Shown: positions 45,112 to 57,430 of the stretch, piece after piece
Numbering within the stretch: the stretch's first letter is position 1
Layout: every line of letters starts with the position of its first letter
Assembly (NCBI GenBank): GCA_016271365.2
Contig: CM028131.1
Coordinates: 284,399,001-284,463,000, forward strand
Source of the DNA: Neoceratodus forsteri
Taxonomy: Eukaryota; Chordata; Ceratodontiformes; Ceratodontidae
DNA: 64,000 nucleotides
Direction of reading: 5' to 3'
Notes under the pieces: model-generated
Database searches by the model: none
What the model was told of the DNA's origin: nothing
What the model saw: the letters and a program-made list of their open reading frames with translations, nothing else
Made by a program: the position numbers and the translations under genes

Positions 45112-46694
45112 GTGTTACAGGAGCAGTGACTCCCTAAGGGTACCAAATATTTTGTTAAGAGTGGGCTCATTTAAAAGAAAACCGTTGGGGCTACAAAACA
45201 GTGGGGAAAGCAAATTGAAATACTGTTGCTCCTGGCTGCACCAGAACTTTATGTGTGGAGGACACTGATTTAGGCTGCCTAGACTTAAACTGCAGCCACC
45301 AATTTTGTGCCTATTACCCAACTGGAAGCCAGGATTTAACAAAGAAGCTCTTGGGACAATGCCAGAGACTTATGGGGGATTAACTGGGACAATTTCTAGG
45401 TGCCAGAAAGCTAGCCAGTTAAGATCTGGTGACTGTTTAAGACAGCTTTGGCAGCCAATGGGATTTCTGGTACTTAGCCCCATACAAAAGGGGGGCAACT
45501 GCTCATTTTGCTCAGATTTGAGAGATTCATCCAGGAGTTCAGTTTGAGCCTCTGGGGAGCTTGTCAGCTCTCAGAGGTTAGGCCTGCCAGGCCTAGAATT
45601 TTCCAGTCGTCAGTCTGTCGGTCTAAGTGTCCAGTTGGCCCACGCTTGGGTCACAGCAGTAGGGGATTCAAGCAACATCCAAGCTGAAATCAGGATCAAC
45701 CTGCAAGCTAGCTGGAAGGACCAGAAGAGAACAGAGCCTTACATATAAATGAGCTTAGTTTGCAAGGTGTTTGCGCAGCCGAGTAGTTCGAGATGTTCGG
45801 TTTGCATGTTTTCAGCCAGTGATAAATTGCTCCTGCATCCTGAAGACCAGCATTTCAACGAGGACCACGAGGGAATTCTCCTCCTGCTTCATCAAGCCAT
45901 CTGCAACAGATCTCACTTCATCGGATCATCACTTGGTCTGGGTAGTGTGAGTACAAACAGGGTAGCTCCCTGCAATAAAGCTGCAGTCATTGTGTGTCAT
46001 CTGATTATTTGTTTGGGTTTATTACAATGAGCTGAGCCATCCGGCTCCAGATTATAAATTCTGGGTTTGAGTGCATGCTAAGTGTTTCTTTCCTCAGGGC
46101 CCCAACAATCAGCTGCAACGCCTGCCTACCCTGGGCAACACTTCAGGCTAGCCTGCTATTCTAAACTGGGTACTCAGGGTTGTGTGACTGTAAAGAAGGG
46201 ACTCTTTGTGCATGCATTTTCAGCCTGAAATAATCAGATCCAGTAATCAACTGCTAGATTCATGCCCCATCCCTCTTCATATCCCCCTAAATAAATCAAA
46301 TTGTTGTTTTACAGTTTAAATCTGGCTATTGTGCACCTTCTTGGAGGGGATACAATACTGTCGTTGCATTGTTGCATCATTGGCCTTATTTTACAGGGGG
46401 TCTCCAGGGCAGCTGTGAAGGATCCAGCCCTGGTGGTAAGTGCAAGGGGTATGTGCAAGTCATCACTGATATATGGTACATGTGAATGTTTTGCTGCTGT
46501 ACTGTTTAGGCCACTAGAGGGGTTGTGGGGGGGGGTTATAGCATCCTGGAGGGCTATACCAACAGTGGTTACGCTACCCCAGAACCACTACTCTGGGTGG
46601 AGGCACCTGTTGAAAGAGCTCAGTCCCCTCAACCTGTGCCTAGTCACGCAGGCAGGGTTAGTAGCCCATAGGATAGTGCCACCTAGGGGTTACA
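45112..46694 (+). repeat. LTR-like repeat, longer copy (possible solo LTR)
   Basis: It begins TGTTACAGGAG and ends AGGGGTTACA, giving TGTTACA/GTTACA-type ends. A TATA-like ATACAAAAGG lies near 45482 and an AATAAA-type signal at 46288. The 3' 900 bases align with 32590-33449. Length 1.58 kb is long but not excluded for a Gypsy LTR in a large genome. The flanks (GCAGTG and TTAAGC) show no clear target duplication, so the call is tentative. Confidence 0.45.
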
Positions 46695-47880
46695 TTAAGC
46701 ATATCTCTGTATCTTTTACTTCATTTAATTGTATACTTTTCCCTCTACAGCTATATATGTTTTTACCTCTTACACTGTACTATTCTCATTTCACATCTCT
46801 CCTCTCTATTGTTCCCACTACTGCATTTACTCCATATTAACCTTCTTCTCTTTACTTTTTCAGGTCTCACAGGATGTGAACTCCTTCCCCATCAGATAAG
46901 TATTACAATATGTCTAACCTGTCTTATCCTTCCTAGTAACTCTCTAAGAACTGAGGATCCTTTGTGACCCCTTTCCTTTATTTTATTCTACAGGTTTAAG
47001 AAATGTAATCCCTTTATAACTCCTACCTCTGGCTCCATAGTACCCTGGTAAGAGACCCTGTACATATTACCTATTCTTGATAGGTTTACTGTAACAGTGC
47101 AGCTACACCCATTATGGGAGGGTTGTATATACTGTATGTGTTAAGGTCATACATACTGCAGCATTTCCCCCTGCATAAAACATTTTGCCTTGCCAGTTGA
47201 CTCGGACAGGCTCTCAACCCTATCTCTACCTCCCTGTCCATCACTCCCTATCCCAAACCACAGAGCCCAAAGTTCCCATGGATTGCCTCCCTCCCCCATG
47301 ATAGGGTGGCCAGAAAAGGGAGAACCATTCTTATCCCCACCCAGTCACTTACATCCACAACTCAGCCAGTCATCCAGGTGGTTGTTTGGGACAGAGGTAG
47401 CTGGGTAGGGCTTTATGGAGCCTGCACTAGCCATTTCTGCATTTTTCTCTTCTTGAGTTCCTGCTTTCACCTGGGGGAAGCCAAAGGTCAAGTCAGCATG
47501 CCTTTCCATGCAGGAACAGGACAGCTATGTGATGAACGTTCGGTCTGCTTTCCGACCCCTGGCAACCTGGCATATTCCTGAACTTGGGTCACTAATGTGG
47601 CGGGCAATAATGCCCTAGCACCTCATCCCTCCATACCACTGGACCAGACAGGCCTTATACTGCAGCAAATGAATTATTTGTTACTACTGGGACAGGTGAT
47701 CAGACAACAATGGTGCCACTGCACACCAGGGAATGATTTTTTTATTAACAGGGCCAGCGATAAGAGGGTGGGTTGTACAAGTGGACACCAGAGAATGTAT
47801 TAATTTTAACAGGGCCAGCAATCACAGGTGGATACTGTTATTGGCTGCCAGTTTTAAACAAAATATTGAGCTGCTTGAGG
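46695..47880. other. Unassigned DNA
   Basis: No gene or known element. A local duplication is visible: AACAGGGCCAGC with nearby GGACACCAGAGAATG occurs near 47748 and 47810. Confidence 0.35.
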
Positions 47881-47906
47881 TATATATATATATATATATA
47901 TATATA
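47881..47906. repeat. (TA)13 microsatellite
   Basis: Thirteen uninterrupted TA units at the truncated tail of the adjacent SINE. Confidence 0.95.
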
Positions 47907-48178
47907 CCAGAGGATACCGAGAAATACCTTATTCTTTTCAAGAAGTGCCATAGGATCTTTAACATCCATCTGAACAACCACCAGAACATGCAGAAGGGAC
48001 CTCAGTTTAACATTTCATCTGAAAGACAGCACATCAGGAGTGCAGCAACTCCCTCATGCTGCACCACAGTGCAAGTATTGGGATTTAACCCAAGTGCCTG
48101 GTGTGGGGATAGAACCTACAGCCTTCGGATCTTCTAACCTCAGAGGTGAGTGTGCAACCTGCTGAGCCACTGACACTG
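47907..48178 (-). mobile_element. SINE copy with unoccupied Tx1 target site
   Basis: Minus strand: tRNA-like head (GTCAGTGGCTCAG), the body with GAAATGTTAAACTGAGGTCCC and GATCCTATGGCACTT, then AAAAGAATAAGGTATTTCTCGG. The last part corresponds to AAAGAGTAGGGG-AATTTCCC where Tx1 copies A and B are inserted; here it is uninterrupted but mutated. It is cut off by the TA repeat. Confidence 0.8.
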
Positions 48179-48381
48179 AAAATAGTATTATACTGTCTTG
48201 TTGGCTCGGACCAGAGTTTGTTCATTTTGTAGGTACTGTAGCTGGTAGCTGCTGCCTGCTGGTATTCTTTTTTTGTTTACATTTTCAGTTTTCCACCCAC
48301 TTATTTATTCAGTCAGAAAATTAAATTACTAAGTCAGCTCAGTGGTGTGGAGGGCTGAGGCACCAGTAGCACATGTAATAA

Positions 48382-48663
48382 TCACACAGACAAATGGAGT
48401 GCTCTGGTTAGTTTACTTGGTAGCACTGTACTGTATAGCATAAGTAGAACACTGGCAAAAGCATGGGCTACTGCCTGCCAGACAAGGGCTTTTATTGATA
48501 GCGTAGCACATGCAAGTTCTTTACCCACTTTGTACTGTACTTGCAAGTCATACCTTTGCAGTTTTAGCATCACGTGTTGAATTCTTGGTGGGAATGTGGC
48601 CAGTGGTTTCTTGAAAAGGCTCTCTAGGGGTTTATGGTCAGATTCAACATGGAACTTTTGTCT
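48382..48663 (-). pseudogene. Ty3/Gypsy RNase H fragment
   Basis: The minus strand from 48663 reads KFHVESDHKPLESLFKKPL, then PPRIQHVMLKLQRYDLQVQY and KVGKELACATLSIK. This is the C-terminal half of a Gypsy RNase H: Ser-Asp-His-Lys-Pro-Leu around the third catalytic Asp, and the usual Pro-Gly-Lys-x-x-x-x-Ala-Asp-Thr-Leu-Ser end, here degraded to ATLSIK with loss of the last Asp. It ends where the DIRS terminal repeat begins at about 48664. No adjacent integrase is recognisable. Confidence 0.8.
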
Positions 48664-49834
48664 GCCATAAGAAAAAATTACTTACCATAGTAATCTTGTT
48701 CCTTCCCAGTGATACTCAGGTATTCAGAACTTCTGCAGTGTCCATTTAAGACTAAACTTCCCGGAGAGAATTTGGAATGGTATGCAAATGATGGAATCTT
48801 TACGCGTGCTATTTTCAAATGCTGCCTTGAACTAACTGGCTAGGTTCTAAACCCTCAGATTTCCTTAGAGCCTGGAAATACAGGCCTCAAAAACTAAACA
48901 TCTATGTATAAAACCTTAATAATTAGAGATATAATAATAATGAAATAACACCAAAATGTCCCTAAGAGTAGAAAAGCCCCAAACTGGAGGTCATAAATGT
49001 AACAGTACCCTGAATGTCAGAAATCACCTGAAGGGGAAAACAACAAAATGAACCCAAATCACAACAATAGTGCCTGATTGTGGCACCTATATAGTAGGTT
49101 ACAAAACATTCCCAAGAATGCAGAGACTACTGGTTCTTGAAGGAGGCAAGGTGGGAAGTTCTGAATACCTGAGTATCGCTAGGAAGAAACAACATTACTA
49201 TGGTAAGTAATTTTTCTTCTAACCCCAGTAATACTCATGTATTCATAACTTCTGCAGACTAAAAAGCAGTACCTTTTGAGGTGGGCACAGAACTTACTTT
49301 GGAAACAGACTCTGCAGGACTGCTGTGCCAAACCTGGCATCACTCCTGGACAGGATCCAAACTGTAATGCTTTGTAAAGGTGTGTACTGTTTTCCAGGTA
49401 GCTGCTTTACAGATGTCCACTAACGGGAACGTCCCTGGCAGCTGCTATGGTAGCAGCTGTACCCCTTGTGAATGGGCCCTCAATCCTGTTGGGGTTGCCT
49501 TCCTGCCTTAGAATAACAAAACTGAATGCACTGTACTATCCAGCAAGAAATGGACCTTTTAGATGCTGGGTTACCCTTTCCCATATCCCCATAAGTCAGG
49601 AACAGCTGTTTTCTGTCCTGCCTATGGTCCTTAGTGGCTGTCATGCAGTGACTAAGAGTGCTCTTAACATCCAGACTGTGGAACCTCCTTTCACCAGAAG
49701 TAGAGTGCTCAGTGAGAAAGACAGGTAGGGTAATGGTTTGCTTCAAGTGGAAATCAGAAACCACTTTAGGGAGAAATTTCCTGTTTGTTCTCAGGACCAC
49801 TTTGTCCTTGTGGAAGGAAATATTTATTTATTTT
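48664..49834 (-). mobile_element. 3' part of a DIRS-like element
   Basis: 48668-48720 (AAAATTACTTACCATAGTAATC) is the inverse of about 49185-49222 (ATTACTATGGTAAGTAAT), matching the terminal-repeat and internal-complementary arrangement seen in the DIRS at 6501-7695. Upstream on the minus strand lies the recombinase C-terminal half. The 5' portion is missing where the Rex1-like LINE begins. Confidence 0.75.
49260..49830 (-). pseudogene. DIRS tyrosine recombinase fragment
   Basis: 49480-49800 reads KVVSDFHLKQTITLPVFL, ERRFHSLDVKSTLSHCM and QLFLTYGDMGKGNPASKRSI, the core of a DIRS recombinase. Further down, near 49330-49400, a shifted frame gives DICKAATWKTVHTFTKHYS, which matches the catalytic Tyr region of the copy at 6925-7158 almost word for word. 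The His-x-x-Arg box is lost to mutation. Not functional. Confidence 0.75.
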
Positions 49835-52800
49835 TGTTGATGGTCTAGGAATTACAACCCTTTGAGTCAGAGACTCATTTGCAAAGGCTCCACGTCATAC
49901 ATTAATAAAGATTGGTACACAGTATAACACAAATACATTATACAGACTACTGCTCTAATACAGAATACAACATTAAATACAGAGGTGAAAATACATAATA
50001 CATACATATGGCAACATCAGAGGTGTCAATATTTGATGTATATTGGAGACACAAGAGCAAATACTGAAGTAAAACTGTTTAGATTTTTAGAGGAGTTTCT
50101 TTGCAGTCACATTGGGAGTTGGACATAATGTGGCTCAGTAACTCAGGTTTAAAAGGCCCTAGCCTGGGGATAAATAAGATAGAGTCAGGGACTGAGTTCA
50201 TCCAGAGTGGAGCCCTGTAGCAGAAGGACCTTTGGCCAGCAGTGGTCTTCATAAAGGGGACATGAAATGCTGCAGTGTCCGAATGTCTAGTGGTGCGAGC
50301 CAGCAAGTTCTTTTGGAAGAGCTGGAGACAGCTAGAGGGAGCTAGGCCCAACTGGATTTTTTTGGCCAGTAAGCAGGTCTGGTAAAATAGTCGCCCCTGG
50401 AAGTTTAGCCATGATGACCGTAGGTAGAGGTCACAGGTATGCGTGAGCCGATCACAGCCTGTGGCCAATCTGCAGGCTTTGTTTAGGGTGCGTTTAATGC
50501 TGAACAGTGCTGTGTCAGAGGCGGCGCCATAGATGTCTATGCCATAGTCAACCAGGGAAAGAATGGAGCTAGAGACAGCTAATCATAGGGCCTGAAGAGG
50601 GAGACAGGGTCTAAGCCTATATAAGAGACCAATTCTCCTATTTATTTCAGAGCAAGTCGATGCAATATCTCATGATAGGTAAGGGCGGAGTCAAGGGTAA
50701 CCCCTAGATATTTAAAGTTGGAAACAGGTTCCAGTATGATGCCCAATGCGTTATGTATAGATATTTTGGTCGTGCTGTGTTTATGTTGTGGGTGGGCGAA
50801 TAGCATAACTTTCATCTTTTTTATGTTGAGTACAAGCTTGTGGGAGGAAAACCAAGCTTCTCTTTGTGTGAAGGAGCCCTACAAGGATTTTTGGAGCTGT
50901 GTAGGGTCAGGGTGCTGACTGAAAATCACAGCATCATCGGCATAAAGGAGGAGGTGCCCTGAGGAGGCCAGAGGTAAGGAGTTCAAGTATAGTGAGAAAA
51001 GGAGCGGACCAGTGATGGACCCTTGGGGGACACCCGACTGGACGGGAAGGTTTGTGGAGAGGGTGTCATTTATCTTCCCTTGTTGAGTGCGGCCATGGAG
51101 ATAGTTGGATAACCAGCCAGTGGTTTCTTTGGATACGTCAACAGAGAGGAGGGAGTTTATGAGCATATTGTGATTGACAGTATCAAATGCCTTGGAGAGA
51201 TCGATATAGATTGATCCAGTCAAGTCTCCATGGCCAAGGGCATCATGAATAAAGGAGATGAATTCCAGTAGGGCAGTGGTGGTGCTGTGTCCTTTCCTGA
51301 AACCGTGTTGTTGCTGGCATAGTAGGTGGTGCGAGTCTAAATAGTCAACAAGTTGATTGGCAGCTATTTTTCCAGGGCTTTTGAGAGGGAAGGGAGTATG
51401 GAAATGGGTCTATAGTTACTACTTGAGGTACGGGCGCCATTTTTATGAACTGGCGTAATCACCGCCCTTTTCCACAAAGATGGGAACTGCCCTAAGCACA
51501 GGGACATGTTGAGTATTTTAGTGAGGGGTGTTAGGACAGCATCAAGGGTTAAGGATAACAGTTTTGCATCAAGTGAGTCACCACTATGCCTAGTCTTCCC
51601 TAGGAACATGGCACTGTATGATGGACATCACTAGTGGAGATAGTTTTGAAATGAAAAGGTGGAGCACAAGGGGTGGTGGGAATTGTCCAGCATCTGCAGT
51701 GAAAAGGTCAGGAGGAGAATAGTACTTAGATCAGAGAATGATATACTGAAAGCATTTGCTATTTTGCAGGGGTCTTGGGTGGAGACACCATCAATAATAA
51801 GCATGGTAGGGGAAGGGGAGGCAGGGTGGCCACTAAGTTCCTTTTTATTTTCCCAGAACCTCTTTCCATTTCTCCAAGTGGCAGTAAGATTGGTCTGATA
51901 GTAAGCAACCTTTGCCTGCCAGATAGCCCAAGTGCATGTGTTTCGGGCAGCTCGGTACAGTTGTCGGTCAGAGGGGCGACCTGTCTGAAGGACTCGGTGC
52001 CACAGGTCATCACGTGCCTTCTTTTGGTCGAGCAAGGACCGATTTACCCGGGGAGGATTTTGATTTTTCAATCCGTTTTACAAGGGGGGAGAAGCTGTCA
52101 CAGGCGGATTGGAAGGAACTTATGAAGAAGGACAGGGCGGCATCAACCAACACCTGGTGAGTAAGTGGAGACCAGTCGAAGTTTCGGAGTTGGTTTCAGA
52201 GATGTACCAAAGCCCCCTTTTTAAGTTGGTGATACATGGAAATCCTGGGTAGGGGGGCTTCCAGCTATTTGTCCAGAGACAAGTTACAGGGGAGTGATCA
52301 CTGAGTGAGTCCGATAGGACCTGGACATCCTGTATGTGCTCAGGATGATTTGTGAGTATGAGATCAAGAAGGGAACTATGGCCCAAGTTTTTGTTCACTC
52401 TAGTAGGGGTAAGGACCATTTGGGACAGATTTGGGGCAGCAGCTGCATCCCTGAGGGAGGATGTCTGGGAAGCAAGACAGTTTGTGTTGAAATCACCTAG
52501 TGCTATGACTTCCAAATTTTTGGGGAACTGGTCGATTATGTTTAGGATGGATATGAAGGCAGGCATCCTTTTGGTTTCGAGGGGGTTTGTATACTGACAT
52601 TAAATAAAGAGATTTACCTGAGTTTCCAATTTCAACCCTGACAGTGAGAGACTGTGCAACTTCTTTAAGGTTTATAGTAGCAGTATTTATTCCTTGCAGG
52701 TGTTTCCGAAGATACAGTGTACTACCCCAACCCCGTCAATCCAGCCTATCTGATCTGAGCAATGTGTAGCCCCGTATGTACACAGCTGAGTCAGGGGTAT

Positions 52801-53045
52801 GCTGTGACAGCCATGTTTCAGTTACGGCTAGTGCATCAGGGTGGTGTAGGCAGACCCAGGCTTGGAGAGGGGCAAGTTTATTTTGGAGGCTATATATTAA
52901 TGGCAGCCAATCGCAGTCCTTTGTGTTGCGTTGTTAATCAAGGGTATGGTCAGTGGGGCCAGGATTTGGGTGAATGTTGCCCACAAGTAGTAGGAGGATG
53001 ATTGCTGTCCTGGTTAGGGTAATTTTTAGGATCTTTCTGTGAGTG
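49835..53045 (-). mobile_element. Rex1/Babar-like LINE, minus copy (near full length)
   Basis: The 3' end near 49840 reads (minus) ACGTGGAGCCTTTGCAAATG and GACTCAAAGGGTTGTAATTC, nearly identical to the 3' end of the plus copy at 56290. Gene order is endonuclease, RT, C-terminal domain. The 5' side reaches about 53045 and meets the plus copy head to head. The Jockey-superfamily style with SDHSPVTCLW and YADDAVIF suggests Rex1/Babar. Confidence 0.82.
50079..52920 (-). pseudogene. Rex1-like endonuclease-reverse transcriptase (minus copy)
   Basis: Endonuclease: AVTETWLSQHTLTQ-like frame near 52830, EVIALGDFNTNCL near 52500 and LSDSLSDHSPVTCLW near 52310. Linker and RT: QLYRAARNTCTWAIWQAKVA near 51950; LSLTLDAVLTPLTKILNMSL and YRPISILPSLSKALE near 51420-51540; IYIDLSKAFDTVNHNML near 51190; VQSGVPQGSITGPLLFSLYL near 51020; LLYADDAVIFSQ near 50940 with both Asp residues intact. 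C-terminus: DRLTHTCDLYLRSSWLNFQG near 50440. Frame breaks lie near 52100, 51620, 51360 and 50880. Confidence 0.8.
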
Positions 53046-56000
53046 CGCAGCGATGAGACTGCATGATCCCAACATCAATCCCAATGTCACTCAACCAAAC
53101 TCCACAGATTAGCCCTCCTGTGGCATGCCCTGCTACTTCTCTTATTATCTGGCAATATCCACCCCAACCCAGGGCCACACTGCGCAGTGGCCTCATCTAA
53201 CAGCCCAAGTGGGAGCCTACTGCTAGCTACTCTAAATATATGCAGCCTACCAAAAAACACACCTCCTTCCAAGGCTGGATTGCCCAGCATGCACCTAACA
53301 TCCTAGCTCTGTTTGAGACTTGGCTCTCAGAAAGAATACCCAATGATGCCGTCTCCCTCAGTAATTATTCCATCTTCCGGGCTGACAGGACCAGCAAGCG
53401 AGGCGGTGGCTGTGCCATCTATGTTAAATCCTCACTTCATGCCACTGAAGTACATACCCCTACACCACAATATGGTGCCCAGACACTCACAGTTAAACTT
53501 AGCCTGGGTACCAAAACCCTCCACATCACTGCGGCCTATATTCCTCCCCCCCCCGAGCAACCAAAAACTCGCATTTGAATCTATCCTCCACAGTATCTCC
53601 CACCTACCTAATACTAGTGAAGTCATCATAATGGGAGACTTTAATGTCAGTTGGCTATCCCCTGCCTCATCCAGCTTCAAAGACACTGCCCTGGCATACG
53701 ATCTTAACCAACTCGTCACCTCTCCTACCAGAAGAGACCATAGATCGGGGACCTCCACCCTTATTGACCTCATCTTCACCAACAGGCCACGGAACCTCTC
53801 CCATGCCATAATGCTCCTTGACTCTATCAGAGACCACTCCCTGGTGACCTGCCAGTGGTTGGGTAAATTATCCCCTGCCCCCCCCCCAAAATCACCATAC
53901 AGAGGCAACTAAAAAGAGGTGGCATAGAGAATCTCAAAGCCCACCAAACTACTAGCAACTGGCTCCCCATTTACACCGCAGTCTGTAGACCTGGCGCTCT
54001 CCCACTTTATAACCACTTTCAATAAGGCCTGTGACATTTTCATTCCCTTTACTAAGCAAGTAGTGAAAACCAGAACCACAACCTGGATCACACACTCACT
54101 ACTTAATCAGCTCCAACAAAGGGACAACCTATGGCATAAGGCACTTGACTCCCAACGCACACAGGATAGACAGCTATACCGGGAGGCCTGCAACAAATGT
54201 ACCTGGGCCTTACGGCAAGTGAAAGCTGCTTACTACCAACAAACCCTAACCTCCTCCTGGGGAAACGGTAAAAAATTTTGGAACAATATAAAAGAACTCA
54301 GTGGGAACTCCTGCTCCCCCATCCCCACACAACTCATAGTAAATGGGGATATCACCCAGGATCCTTCCACCATCGCAGAAGCCCTCAACTCTGCCTTCTC
54401 AGACCTCTCCCATATACTCCCTCCAAACTACTTCAACCCTGTCCCCCACACCCCAACCCCCCACTGACACCTCGTGTAACAACAATACGATACCCTTTAG
54501 GCTAAGAGTCATCTCCTGCCTCGAGGCAAAACACTACATTTCCAACGCTCTTGCCAATACCCGACACAGCAATGATTCCCTGGATCTCAAACTCATTCGG
54601 CTGACCCTGGATGTCACATTACCCCATCTCACTAAAATTCTCAACCTCTCACTATGCCTAGGTAAGTTCCCCACAACCTGGAAGAGAGCCATAATCACAC
54701 CTATTCTGAAGAGCGGCAACCCTACTAACACAAGTAACTATAGACTGAGTTCGATACTTCCACCTCTTTCCAAAGCACTGGGAAAAATAGTTTTGGACCA
54801 GCTTACTGAACACCTAACTAAACACAACCTTCTCTGCCGGGAACAGCAGTACTGTCACAGCCCTTACTGAACTCACCTCGTTTATCCATGAGGCCCTTGA
54901 CCAAGGACGGTCAGTCATGAGCTATTGCTTTGTGTCCTTCCACAACTTAATGTGGTCCCAGAGGCTACTGTCTGGTTCAAGGATTACCTCTCAGGCCGGT
55001 CACAAGTCAAGATAAATACCACCTCTCCTCCTGCAAAACAGTTTGCTCTGTGTCCCACAGGGTCTATACTCGTCCTCTACTATTCACCCTCTTTTAAACT
55101 CTCTCCCCAAGTCTTGCAGTGGTCACCTACTACTCTATGCTGATGATGTGGTAGTGTTTTGGAAACACCCATAGCCGAGCGCCCTCCAACCAGCCTTGCA
55201 GGGTTTCTTCAGGGAGCTAGAAACTTGGTTCTCTGAACACACGCCTGATCATCAACTACAGTATCAAAAACTAAGTCCATGATCTTTGTGCACCGTCCAA
55301 GCCCGCACAGTCAGTCGGCACTCTAATCAAAAACTCACATGGTGCCCACTTGAACATGTTCCATGTTTTAAATACCTAGGAATCACATTAGACACCTCCT
55401 TCTCCTACCATAGTCACATACAACTTCTCTCCTCCGCTGTCAACGCTAGAGTGGGTATCCTCTACAGACAAACACTGTTTACCCACACAGGCCATGCATC
55501 TTGCAGTCTCCTCCTCAATCCTCTCCCTGGTAGACTACGGGATAGGGATATATGGCTCTGCGGAACCGACCACCCTATGTAGCATTAACACTGCCTTGAA
55601 TAAAGCTTTCCGCCTAGTCTCAGGCACTGACAGGTTAACTCATACCTGTGAGCTCTATGCTTTGGCTGGTTGGCTAAACTTCCAAGGAAGACTAAAGTAC
55701 CACTCCTGTGTCCTTGCAAAAAAGATACATCTCCAGCTAGCTCCCATCGGCCTTCTCTCTATTATCAGCGCAGCCCCCCCACAGGCGTAATACAAGACTC
55801 GCAGCAAACTCTTCATTCCTGGTCCCCCACTGTAGAACATCCCTTGGGCAAAGATCTTTCCGTCCACTGCCCCTCTTTGGCTCAATACTCTACCCCCATC
55901 TCACAGACCCATAGTCTCTCCCTATTCAAAACAGGCCTCAAGCACAACTCCTTGAGTCAGCAATATACGACTGTGGTTAACACACAGCTGTCCACTTGTG

Positions 56001-56290
56001 CTTTCAAACCTCCCCGGACCAAATACCCAACACAGGGTCTCTCTAGATCCTATGAAACAGCATCCTGCATGTCTTTGACAAGGGACATCTAGAATGCTGC
56101 CAACTACTGTCACGGTAACTAAGATAAAGCCTGGACTGCATTACCAGTACTGTTAAGCTAATACTGTTTGTTTATGTTCGTTTTCTGTAATTGTTTACCC
56201 TCCAACCTCTGTAACGACGTGGAGCCTTTTCAAAAGAGTCTGTGACTCAAAGGATTGTAATTCGATTATATTAAATAAATAAAAAATAAA
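53046..56290 (+). mobile_element. Rex1/Babar-like LINE, plus copy (near full length)
   Basis: Same family as the minus copy: the leader GGCAATATCCACCCCAACCC (53150) parallels its GGCAACATTCACCCAAATCC, and the 3' end CGTGGAGCCTTTTCAAAAGA with GACTCAAAGGATTGTAATTC parallels the end at 49840. It ends in AAATAAATAAAAAATAAAAATG near 56290. The copies are diverged, so this is not a recent inverted duplication. Confidence 0.82.
53240..56092 (+). pseudogene. Rex1-like endonuclease-reverse transcriptase (plus copy)
   Basis: Endonuclease: APNILALFETWLSERIP and GGGCAIYVKSSLHATEV at 53240-53578, then a shifted frame to VIIMGDFNVSWL and LDSIRDHSLVTCQWL (53313-53912). RT: LTKILNLSLCLGKFPTTWKR and YRLSSILPPLSKALGKIV at 54343-54870; the AFD block near 54900 is damaged. 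The active-site region near 55135 reads LLYADDVVVF across a frame with a stop. C-terminus: PCFKYLGITLDTSFSYHSH near 55370 and DRLTHTCELYALAGWLNFQG near 55640. Several frameshifts and stops. Confidence 0.8.
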
Positions 56291-57430
56291 AATGATGATG
56301 CAGTTTATTGGAAATATGGGAGCATGTGAAGCACAATATTTCGTGGCCATATAGAAATGGAGTAATCATGATTTCAGGCAGTAGATGACTTGGCACAAGA
56401 GGAGGGTGGAGGAGGTAGGACATGGTAACTGTTCAGGTAGTTTTCACAGGGCTGTGTGGCATAGGAGGTGTTTGTGGGGCAGTGGGAGAGGTAGTGCGAG
56501 GATGACTATGGGAAGGGCAGGAGGATAGTAGGCTGAGGGGAAGGGTTGACAAGAGGAGAGTAAGCCATGGAGTCACTTTGTGAACAAGAGAGGGAGATTT
56601 TAATGGGTTCACCACAACATATCCAAGACACACTGTCTTAGGGTAGCTGGTCCAGTCCACTGGGGTGTCAAGCAGACGAGGCATACTGATGAGTCCTGGT
56701 AGAACGAAACACGTGTCTATGTCTTCTGTTAGTACCCTTTGCAAACTGTGTGAGAGGCCTTTCAGCACCATGCAATTTTGCTCAAAGTTGGACCAGCATA
56801 ACATTCTGTGGTGATTTGCATATGCAGCCCATGATGCTTTGCATTGTGAGGGCATGTGTGATTTTGTATTTTCTTGAAACTTGGCTTCCCAGCCAAATGC
56901 CCTTTGAGGTAACCCTTGCCTCGGTGTTTGCACACAGAGGTTCTTTGTCTTTTAGATATAGCCATGATGCCTGGCATATTTGGGAGGAATTTAGTATCAA
57001 ACCTAATGTTGTTTTGTATTTAGAAGTTGGGTAGAATAAGATTTTTCTGCTGCAGATTTTGGGGGAGAAAAGTGTGGGCGTTTAGGCAGGATTATTTGAG
57101 GTGTATGGGAAGTTCTTTTGTGTCACACACGATGCAACCATGCTGTAATTTAGGAGCTGAGAGAGAAAATCAACCGAGAGACAGTAGCAGCCTCTAGTGG
57201 TAGATCCTGATAACCTGCCTATGGAAAAGTTGCCTGATTGGTTAGAATGCATCACCAGGGGTCTCTTGAGACTCTATAAAACAACAAGTCGACCAAGGGT
57301 GGTGGTGGAGGCATTGGAGCAGTTGACGAACAGCATCAGCAGGGCTTCTATTGCTAGTTTTGAAATGCTCAGGACTGCATTGCTGTTGAGCCGCTGTTTG
57401 TTCCATGAGCACACGTTTACCTGATCAATA
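56291..57430. other. Unassigned DNA between Rex1-like LINE and DIRS element
   Basis: No confident element. The stretch 56760-56860 with CATATGCAGCCCATGATGC looks repeat-like. Frames such as 56433-56933 (minus) have no known motif. A piece next to 57430 could belong to the DIRS 3' side. Confidence 0.35.
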
